Part shown: positions 1 through 5,785 of the stretch, piece after piece
Layout of the letters: each line of letters opens with the position of its first letter
Position numbering within the stretch: position 1 is the stretch's first letter
Assembly: GCA_964406475.1 (NCBI GenBank)
Contig: CAYORS010000010.1
Coordinates: forward strand, 1 to 33,257
From: JAQBQZ01 sp964406475
GTDB lineage: Bacteria > Patescibacteriota > Minisyncoccia > Phycocordibacterales > CAIRYW01
Length of the DNA stretch: 33,257 nucleotides
Direction: 5' to 3'
Made by a program: the position numbers and the translations under genes
Notes under the pieces: model-generated
The model's input: only the letters and a program-made list of their open reading frames with translations
The model's database searches: none
What the model was told of the DNA's origin: nothing

Positions 1-2749
1 TCGCTCCAATAAATGGTGGAACAATAGCTTGATAGTTGAGTGAGTGCGCAGCCATTCCAAGGTGGATTTCAAGAATCTGTCCGAGGTTCATACGGCTTGG
101 CACACCAAGCGGAGTAAGCACAATATCAACAGGTGTCCCTGTCTCATCGTATGGCATATCTTCTTCTGGCAAGATAACAGAGATAACACCTTTGTTTCCG
201 TGGCGTCCTGCAAGCTTATCACCTACAGACACATTTCGAAGTTGTGCTACCTCAATATGAATTCGCTTGATAATACCACTTTCAAGCTTGTCTCCTTTTT
301 CTCGTGAAAATACTTTGACAGAAATAATCCTTCCTCGCTTTCCGTTTTCCATTCTCTTTGAAGAGTCTTTCACATCTCGAGATTTTTCACCGAAGATAGA
401 TCGAAGAAGTCGCTCTTCTGGAGTAAGTTGTGTTTCACCTTTTGGTGTGATTTTTCCAACAAGAATATCTCCTGGACGTACTTCTGCACCAATACGAACA
501 ATACCTTCTTCATCAAGATTTTTAAGTTTGTTCTCGCCTACGTTTGGAATATCAGGAGTTGTGACTTCCGGACCAAGCTTGGTATCACGCACATTCACAA
601 TAAATTCTTCAATATGGATTGAAGTAAACTTGCTATCTTTGACAAGTCTCTCAGACAACACAATAGCATCTTCGTAGTTTTGACCTGACCATGTCATAAA
701 GGCCACACGGACATTTTGACCAATAGCCATTTCACCTTGAACCGTTGTTGAAGCATCGGCAAGAATATCACCTTCTTTTACTTTGTCTCCAAGGCGTACC
801 TGTGGTCTTTGATGGAAAGAAGTAAATTGGTTTGTTCTCTCAAACTGGGCCAAGATAAACTCTATTTCTTTGCCTTTACTATTTTTGATTTTGATTTTAT
901 TTGCATCTACAAAGCTTACAACTCCGTCTTCAGGAGCGACAATAATACGTCCTGTATCACGAGCAGCTTTTTCTTCAACACCTGTTGCTACAAGAGGAGC
1001 CTCAGGAATAACACAAGGAGTTGCTTGTTTCTGCATATTACTTGCCATAAGAGATCGGTTTGCTTCGTCGTGATTTAGGAATGGAATCATACTTGTTGCA
1101 ATTGAATATGCTTCGTTAGTTGCAACATCCATAAGATTGATCTCATTTTTGTTCACAAGAACAGGACGACCTTTGATACGAGCCTCTACGTCTTCTTCAA
1201 TAATATGACCTTCTTTGTCGAGTGCTGTTGCAGCGTGAGCAATAGTATACCCTTCTTCCTCCAGAGCGTTGAGATATATGATTTCTTTTGTTACTTTACC
1301 GTTTTTTACTTTTGCATAAGGAGCTTCAATCATTCCAAAATCATTCACTTTTGCATAAGAAGACAAGTGAAGCACAAGACCGATGTTTTGACCTTCCGGT
1401 GTATGAATAGGACAGATTCGTCCATAGTGAGATGGATGCACGTCACGCACCTCAAACCCTGCTCGTTCTCGTGTCAAACCTCCAGGACCCAAAGCAGATA
1501 CTGTACGAAGATGTTCGAGTTCTGTGAGCACATTTTCCTGTTGCATAAACTGTGAAAGCTGGTTTGTGTTGAAAAACTCCTTGATTCGAGCTTGAAGAGG
1601 TCGTGGAGAGATAAGCTGAATAGGCAATGTTACATCAGTATCAATTGTTGACATTTTGTTTTGTACATTCTTTTTGATCTGAGTCATACCAACACGGATT
1701 TTTTGTTGGAGAAGCTCACCCATAAACCGTACACGTCGTGAACCGAGATGATCAATATCATCAGCTGGAATATCTGGATTTTCATTGAGGAGTGCGAGGT
1801 GTTTTGTAATTGTTACAAGATCTTCGAGATTAATTGTCTTTTTTTGAAGACTCTTTTCATCCATTTCTTTTTCGAATCGCTTGTTGAATCGATGTCGTCC
1901 TACGCGAGATAGGTCATATCGGTCTTCATTGAAAAGTGACAAAACGAATTCTCGTGCATTTTCTGCTGTTGCCACTTCACCATCACGAAGTCGCTTATGG
2001 ATTTCCATACACGCTTCATCAAGAGTTTTTGCATGATCTTTTGCAAGAGTGGCCGCAATGTATTTTTTTGTATTTTCATCATCTTCAAACAAATCAGTGA
2101 TGTTTTGATCTGTTTTTGCACCGAAGACACGAAGGAGAGACGAAAGAGGAAACTTTCTCTTTCGATCAATACGAACAAAAAACGCACCATCTGATTCTGT
2201 CTCTATCTCAATCCAGACACCACGAGCAGGAATGATTTTTGCACCGTAGTAGTTTTGTGCTTTTGTATCACTTAATGTAAAGAAAACACCGAAAGATCGA
2301 GCAAGCTGTGGCACAATCACTCTTTCAATCCCGTTGATGATGAAAGTTCCTCGATCAGTCATAATAGGAAAATCAGCAAGAAAGATTTCTTGCTCTTTTT
2401 CTGCGCCAATGATTTTGTTTTTTAGTTTTACAAAAATCTTGAAAGGTGCTTCGAAGTTTATTTTGTTTTCTTTTGCAAAACGCTCATCAAACTTTGGTGT
2501 TCCTAGTTCAAACTTACCAAAAGAAAATTCAAACTTTTTGCCTGAATAATCTGCAATACTTTGAAACTCATCAAACACTTCTTTGAGACCCTTTTCGATA
2601 AGCCACTTATACGAAAGAACCTGACCCTCTACCAAGTTTGGCAATGGTGCCAAAGGTTCTTTAAAATTTTTAAAATACTTCTTGTTTTTTGTGTTGGCAG
2701 AAAGTCCCAACATATGCGATACGTCACCTTCAATTTGTGCTTTTGACAT
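1..2749 (-). CDS. rpoB: DNA-directed RNA polymerase subunit beta (N-terminal part, runs off the window)
   Basis: Reading the minus strand from ATG at 2747-2749 gives one open frame of about 916 codons to the window edge, so the C-terminal part is outside. The beta subunit forms half of the RNA polymerase active-site cleft. Visible family motifs are SALGPGGLTRERAGFEVRDVHP and the following YGRICPIHTPEGQNIGL block, plus VGDKLAGRHGNKGVIS near the window edge. In rifampicin cluster I several positions differ from E. coli: D516 is Gln, N518 Glu, P520 Val, K527 Leu and R529 Thr. The chosen ATG is preceded by GAGGG 11 nt upstream. A much stronger Shine-Dalgarno lies at 2791-2800, too far from this ATG. 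The gene diverges from a small plus-strand ORF at 2982. rpoC is expected beyond the left edge. Confidence 0.98.
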   Translation of the reverse strand, partial: MSKAQIEGDVSHMLGLSANTKNKKYFKNFKEPLAPLPNLVEGQVLSYKWLIEKGLKEVFDEFQSIADYSGKKFEFSFGKFELGTPKFDERFAKENKINFEAPFKIFVKLKNKIIGAEKEQEIFLADFPIMTDRGTFIINGIERVIVPQLARSFGVFFTLSDTKAQNYYGAKIIPARGVWIEIETESDGAFFVRIDRKRKFPLSSLLRVFGAKTDQNITDLFEDDENTKKYIAATLAKDHAKTLDEACMEIHKRLRDGEVATAENAREFVLSLFNEDRYDLSRVGRHRFNKRFEKEMDEKSLQKKTINLEDLVTITKHLALLNENPDIPADDIDHLGSRRVRFMGELLQQKIRVGMTQIKKNVQNKMSTIDTDVTLPIQLISPRPLQARIKEFFNTNQLSQFMQQENVLTELEHLRTVSALGPGGLTRERAGFEVRDVHPSHYGRICPIHTPEGQNIGLVLHLSSYAKVNDFGMIEAPYAKVKNGKVTKEIIYLNALEEEGYTIAHAATALDKEGHIIEEDVEARIKGRPVLVNKNEINLMDVATNEAYSIATSMIPFLNHDEANRSLMASNMQKQATPCVIPEAPLVATGVEEKAARDTGRIIVAPEDGVVSFVDANKIKIKNSKGKEIEFILAQFERTNQFTSFHQRPQVRLGDKVKEGDILADASTTVQGEMAIGQNVRVAFMTWSGQNYEDAIVLSERLVKDSKFTSIHIEEFIVNVRDTKLGPEVTTPDIPNVGENKLKNLDEEGIVRIGAEVRPGDILVGKITPKGETQLTPEERLLRSIFGEKSRDVKDSSKRMENGKRGRIISVKVFSREKGDKLESGIIKRIHIEVAQLRNVSVGDKLAGRHGNKGVISVILPEEDMPYDETGTPVDIVLTPLGVPSRMNLGQILEIHLGMAAHSLNYQAIVPPFIGA

Positions 2750-2790
2750 AAATGAATAGCCCTCTTCGAAACCCAAAAAACCAAAACACA

Positions 2791-2800
2791 CCCTCCTTCT
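2791..2800 (-). promoter_or_regulatory. Strong Shine-Dalgarno-like sequence in the rpoB leader
   Basis: On the minus strand this reads AGAAGGAGGG, the only consensus Shine-Dalgarno I noticed in the window. It sits about 42 nt upstream of the rpoB ATG, too far to serve it directly. In-frame GTG or TTG codons follow it, at 0 and 15 nt, but neither has good spacing. It may serve a short leader peptide or act as a ribosome standby or regulatory site. Confidence 0.4.
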
Positions 2801-2920
2801 AAGATATGTTCTGATTTCTTACAGCTTTTAGTAGATGAGCAAGATGTTTAACTAAACGCTTATAATATGAAAACTCACTTGACAAGCTCTGAATAACACA
2901 ATCTTGCTATGTCACGCGTG

Positions 2921-2948
2921 ATTATATCATAGTCATATGTATTTGCAA
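2921..2948 (-). promoter_or_regulatory. Candidate rpoB promoter
   Basis: On the minus strand TTGCAA (2943-2948) is followed after 16 nt by a perfect TATAAT (2921-2926). This predicts a start near 2914 and an rpoB leader of about 165 nt, unusually long for this window. The -35 hexamer is self-complementary, as in the shared promoter at 10370-10421. Confidence 0.55.
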
Positions 2949-2981
2949 GTACAAGTAATTGTGTTTCATATGATAGTGGCA

Positions 2982-3242
2982 ATGAACCAAACTGCTCTTA
3001 TGTCAGAAACATCAAATGCTCTTCCAAACGACACCGTCGTTCGCACACTGAGACCAATCTATAGTAACGATGGTTATGAAATTCCCATTAATACACAAGG
3101 TGTTATCGAGAGAGTTATTCCGGGAACAGACCCCATTCAGTATAAAATCAAATGGGAATTCACACAGAATGGTCAAAGTGTGACCAAATACTCGCAGAGC
3201 GAAGTTGGTGATCAATGGGTAGACATAGCAGAAACCCCTTAG
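2982..3242 (+). CDS. Small uncharacterised protein, 86 aa
   Basis: I do not recognise this protein. The frame stays open further upstream, but ATG 2982 is preferred because TATGAT at 2969-2974 lies exactly 7 nt before it, matching the leaderless arrangement seen elsewhere in the window; a second ATG is at 3000. No Shine-Dalgarno is visible. The product is soluble, acidic and rich in polar residues, with spaced Gly, Val and Ile in its middle (GVIERVIPG, YKIKWEF) that could form a small beta barrel; this is a guess from residue spacing only. It has its own hairpin terminator 14 nt after the stop. It diverges from rpoB and converges on trmD. It is one of several stand-alone small genes in the window. 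Confidence 0.6.
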   Translation: MNQTALMSETSNALPNDTVVRTLRPIYSNDGYEIPINTQGVIERVIPGTDPIQYKIKWEFTQNGQSVTKYSQSEVGDQWVDIAETP

Positions 3243-3256
3243 TGTGAATTCTATTA

Positions 3257-3290
3257 GTAGATTTGCGAAAAGCAATCTACTTTTTTATTT
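3257..3290 (+). terminator. Intrinsic terminator of the small gene at 2982
   Basis: A GTAGATT/AATCTAC stem (3257-3263 with 3274-3280) is followed directly by TTTTTTATTT. The U-tract overlaps the trmD stop codon coming from the other strand. Confidence 0.85.
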
Positions 3291-3968
3291 TTGACTCGCT
3301 CTCCACTCCTCTATCGCCTTATGATTCCCTGAAAGAAGTACTTTTGGCACTCTATATTTCTTGCCTTTGTACTCGAGTACTTCTGGTCGTGTATAGACAT
3401 CACTCGAAGCAACCCTCTCTTCTTCTCGAGAGTCAAAATTGCCAAGTACTCCCTCAATTTGTCGAGAGATACTATCAATCATAATCATTGCTGGTATTTC
3501 TCCTCCAGTGAGCACATAATCCCCGATTGAAATATCCTCCATCTTGAAGACCTTTTTAATACGTGCATCTATACCTTCATATCGCCCGCAAACAAGGATT
3601 ATGTCTGTATATTTCTTTGCGCTCATTTTTGCATATTCAGTATCAAACTTCTTACCACTCGGACTGAAGAATACTATTTTAACTTTTAAATTTTTACTTG
3701 CACTTTTGGCTTTGCTTAATGCTTTCTCCATTGCTTTAAGCACAGGCTCTGCTTGAATAATCATCCCCGGTCCTCCCCCATACGGTTTATCATCCACTCG
3801 TAAATACGGTTTGTCTTTGCTTCTTTGGGATTTGCTTACTTTTACAAAATCTCGAGGATTATAAAAAGAGACTTTGATTTTCCTCTCTTTTATCGCGCGC
3901 GCAAGAATAGACTCGGAAAGATACGAGGCAACAAGATCTGGAAACAAACTTATTATATGAAATCTCAT
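3285..3968 (-). CDS. trmD: tRNA (guanine-N1)-methyltransferase TrmD
   Basis: TrmD uses S-adenosylmethionine to methylate G37 of tRNAs reading CNN codons and so prevents +1 frameshifting. The 227-residue product has the usual start MRFHIISLFPDL, the GGGPGMI loop, VCGRYEGID, and the trefoil-knot cofactor motif DYVLTGGE, so it should be active. The gene follows khpA, as in rpsP-khpA-rimM-trmD operons, but rimM is missing and a structured RNA with a terminator fills the gap. A TATAGT hexamer at 3978-3983, 9 nt before the ATG, suggests a nearly leaderless transcript starting after that terminator. There is no Shine-Dalgarno. It converges with the small gene at 2982 and shares its terminator region. 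Confidence 0.97.
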   Translation of the reverse strand: MRFHIISLFPDLVASYLSESILARAIKERKIKVSFYNPRDFVKVSKSQRSKDKPYLRVDDKPYGGGPGMIIQAEPVLKAMEKALSKAKSASKNLKVKIVFFSPSGKKFDTEYAKMSAKKYTDIILVCGRYEGIDARIKKVFKMEDISIGDYVLTGGEIPAMIMIDSISRQIEGVLGNFDSREEERVASSDVYTRPEVLEYKGKKYRVPKVLLSGNHKAIEEWRASQK

Positions 3969-3995
3969 AATCTATAAACTATAACAAATATGAGT

Positions 3996-4035
3996 AAAAG
4001 CAAGAAACCCACCCCCGCCGAAGCGAAGGTGGGTT
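3996..4035 (-). terminator. Intrinsic terminator of the structured RNA
   Basis: On the minus strand AACCCACC pairs with GGTGGGTT (4028-4035 with 4006-4013), with an inner GC-rich stem around a TTCG loop, followed by TTTCTTGCTTTT. The sequence after the hairpin on the plus strand is not T-rich, so the direction is minus. It lies only about 30 nt before the trmD ATG, so it separates the RNA from trmD or attenuates read-through into it. Confidence 0.85.
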
Positions 4036-4312
4036 CTAGAGAAAAGACCTCACGTCTTGCAGTAAACTGCGGCTGGGTATCTATTCCAGCAAGACTACTC
4101 TAAGAACGTTGTAGGGGGGATGTAAACACCCCGTCTTTGAGATTAAGGTCTTTTTAAGCATAATTTGAGATTGGCACAACAGGTACCTTTTGATGGTAAT
4201 TCACTTTATCTTATCTTGCTCGCCAGTTTCGCATATTTACCACCAGATTCTCAAACGTACAACTCTACAATCAGCTTAACACAACACCACCCTGTGTACA
4301 GAGTGGTGTTGT
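4036..4312 (-). ncRNA. Unidentified structured RNA between khpA and trmD
   Basis: This 366-nt gap has no ORF of note but is dense in complementary segments and ends in a strong terminator. From 5' to 3' on the minus strand they are: a 10-bp hairpin (4303-4312 with 4281-4290); TTTGAGA with TCTCAAA (4249-4255 with 4164-4170) enclosing an 8-bp helix (4237-4244 with 4192-4199) and a GGTAC/GTGCC hairpin (4183-4187 with 4173-4177); then a 9-bp helix (4146-4154 with 4042-4050) enclosing a three-way junction closed by GTCTT/AAGAC (4054-4058, 4091-4095) with two perfect hairpins inside. I looked for tmRNA (TTCGA arms, tag ORF ending in LAA), RNase P (GAGGAAAGTCCGGGC-like core) and SRP RNA motifs and found none. 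It may be a stand-alone RNA or a trmD leader. The 5' end is uncertain; TATAAG near 4327-4332 is a possible -10. Confidence 0.6.
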
Positions 4313-4334
4313 GGATATTGAATGCTTAGGTATC

Positions 4335-4667
4335 TTATATATTGAGATCTTCCATCGCTTCATCAACTGTCTTCATTGCACTACTTGTTGAAGATGCCTC
4401 TCGGTCCATACGTGTTGATCCTTCTGGCTCATTAATCTTCAAGTTCACACGAGCATTGTTTTTCATACCCACAACTCGGAGCATAGTCCGGATTGCCTTT
4501 GCTGTGTTACCTTGTCGACCAATTACCTTGCCCATGTCTTGAGGGTCAACAGAGAGAGTGAGGAGTACCCCCATCTCATCCACTGTTCTTCCAATAACAA
4601 CTGCACTTGGATTATCCACAAGTGACTTGACTACAAAATCAAGAAATTGTGCGTCTTTTTCTTGCAT
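4335..4667 (-). CDS. khpA: KH-domain RNA-binding protein KhpA
   Basis: A small KH-domain protein that in other bacteria binds many RNAs, usually with KhpB, and affects cell size and ribosome assembly. The 110-residue product has the KH signature GKVIGRQGNTAKAIR with the GxxG loop at residues 50-53. The family is usually about 75-80 residues; here a polar, acidic tail of about 30 residues follows the KH core (EPEGSTRMDREASSTSSAM and onward), possibly disordered. The gene lies between rpsP and trmD, the family's conserved position. It is separated from rpsP by a very strong hairpin, so it probably has its own promoter; TATACT near 4726-4731 is a candidate -10, followed by a leader with an imperfect hairpin near 4690-4720. 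No Shine-Dalgarno is visible. Confidence 0.93.
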   Translation of the reverse strand: MQEKDAQFLDFVVKSLVDNPSAVVIGRTVDEMGVLLTLSVDPQDMGKVIGRQGNTAKAIRTMLRVVGMKNNARVNLKINEPEGSTRMDREASSTSSAMKTVDEAMEDLNI

Positions 4668-4735
4668 AACAGAAAAATATATTTATTTTATTAAGCGACC
4701 GCAACACTCATGTTGCTTAAGGTATAGTATATCAC

Positions 4736-4780
4736 AAAAAATCAAAAACACATATTTTGCAAATATGTGTTTTTGATTTT
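4736..4780 (-). terminator. Perfect 20-bp hairpin terminator after rpsP
   Basis: Positions 4738-4757 are perfectly complementary to 4761-4780 around a 3-nt loop (TGC). On the minus strand it begins 4 nt after the rpsP stop and is followed by TTTTTTGTG, so it should stop rpsP transcription. A 20-bp stem without mismatch is long for a terminator and would form double-stranded RNA that RNase III might cut. Confidence 0.85.
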
Positions 4781-4783
4781 GAT

Positions 4784-5074
4784 TTAAGCTTTCTTTTCTT
4801 TTGGTTTGCGACGAGGAAGTACGTTTATTTTCTTGCCGTCAATTATTTTGTGTGTGACGAGAAGATTGTGAACTGTTCCTGTTGGTTTGACCCCGTTTTT
4901 CATCCAATAAAGCAATCTTTCTTTGTTGATGCCTGTATTTTCTTTGCGAAAATCGTGTGATCCAAGAACCTCAAGAAGCTTTCCGCTCTTTGAACTGTTT
5001 TTTGATTCAGTCAAAACAATACGAAATGTTGGCTCGTGTTTTCTTCCTGTTCTTTGAAGTCTAATTTTTAACAT
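4784..5074 (-). CDS. rpsP: 30S ribosomal protein S16
   Basis: S16 is an early-binding protein of the small ribosomal subunit. The 96-residue product starts MLKIRLQRTGRKHEPTFRIV, the family N-terminus, and continues with the conserved GSHDF and tyrosine/tryptophan segment (RLLYWMKNGVKPTGTV); the tail is basic. The frame stays open to 5110, but ATG 5074 is the family start and sits 7 nt after a good -10 hexamer, so the message is predicted to begin at the start codon. It heads the remnant rpsP-khpA-trmD cluster and is followed by a strong hairpin terminator. Confidence 0.97.
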   Translation of the reverse strand: MLKIRLQRTGRKHEPTFRIVLTESKNSSKSGKLLEVLGSHDFRKENTGINKERLLYWMKNGVKPTGTVHNLLVTHKIIDGKKINVLPRRKPKEKKA

Positions 5075-5081
5075 AGGTTGT

Positions 5082-5110
5082 ATTCTAGCAAAAAGAGCTT
5101 GTTTGGTCAA
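5082..5110 (-). promoter_or_regulatory. rpsP promoter, predicted leaderless
   Basis: On the minus strand TTGACC (5105-5110), a 17-nt spacer and TAGAAT (5082-5087) form a near-consensus sigma70 promoter. Only 7 nt separate the -10 from the rpsP ATG, which places the transcription start at or beside the A of the start codon. Confidence 0.75.
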
Positions 5111-5135
5111 ATCCCTCTACCCCTATTATGATTCT

Positions 5136-5783
5136 TTATTTAAAACAAACAAAATAAGTAGATTTGTTAAAAAAAGAAAAGATTCGATATATCTTATCTT
5201 TCCAATTAGAATTTTTCCATGATGTGGCAATACTGATTCTTTGGAAGATTCTGACTTTCCGAAAGAAGCGTCTCAATTTAAAAAAATCAAACGGGGTTGT
5301 TCTGTATGTCACAAGATCACCATGATGAGCATATGGACCGTTTAAGACTTGATTGATTTTTTTAATATAAAAACGATTATGCGATGACATCACAAAGACC
5401 CCATCCTTTTTTAAAACTCTTTTTGCCTCAGCAACTGCTTTATAAATATCAGGATAGATATAATCAATCCCGTGAAAAGGAAAAAAAACCGTATCAAAAG
5501 ATTCATCTTCAAACTCCAAATGAGTAGCACTCATACAATAAACAGGAACACCGGTTTTTACCGCAATCCCAACCATTGATTGATTGATATCAATCCCCAC
5601 AACATCGAAACCTTTGCGAGCAAGAGGTGTAAGTGTTCTCCCCGCTCCACAACCCAAGACTAGAACTTTACCTTTAAAGAAATGAGATACAAGAAACTCC
5701 TCACATGCGCGCAAATATGACACATTATAAGAAGTGGCTACTTTTGAGAAAAAATCATTATTTTTTCTTTCGACATCATTCAT
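5136..5783 (-). CDS. Class I SAM-dependent methyltransferase, substrate unknown
   Basis: The 215-residue product has the Rossmann-fold methyltransferase motif I VLVLGCGAGRT (residues 40-50), the acidic end of strand 2 (GIDINQSM, Asp65), and the post-motif pattern FDTVFFPFHGID, typical of Methyltransf_11/25 small-molecule methyltransferases. Substrate cannot be told from sequence. The tail (about residues 165-215) is rich in Phe, Lys and Arg. It starts 2 nt after the smc stop and is almost certainly cotranscribed with smc. No transmembrane segment is visible. Confidence 0.88.
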   Translation of the reverse strand: MNDVERKNNDFFSKVATSYNVSYLRACEEFLVSHFFKGKVLVLGCGAGRTLTPLARKGFDVVGIDINQSMVGIAVKTGVPVYCMSATHLEFEDESFDTVFFPFHGIDYIYPDIYKAVAEAKRVLKKDGVFVMSSHNRFYIKKINQVLNGPYAHHGDLVTYRTTPFDFFKLRRFFRKVRIFQRISIATSWKNSNWKDKIYRIFSFFNKSTYFVCFK

Positions 5784-5785
5784 AT

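Noticed and set aside
1900..2190. Minus-strand 96-codon ORF inside rpoB and the plus-strand ORFs over 1-2750
   Set aside because: All lie in other frames of the continuous rpoB frame, whose protein motifs are clear.
2879..2884. TTGACA as -35 of the small gene at 2982
   Set aside because: No -10-like hexamer lies 16-18 nt downstream.
3996..4312. tmRNA, RNase P RNA or SRP RNA between khpA and trmD
   Set aside because: No tRNA-like TTCGA arm, no tag reading frame ending in LAA, no RNase P core motif and no SRP GGAA-tetraloop domain on either strand. Kept as an unidentified RNA.
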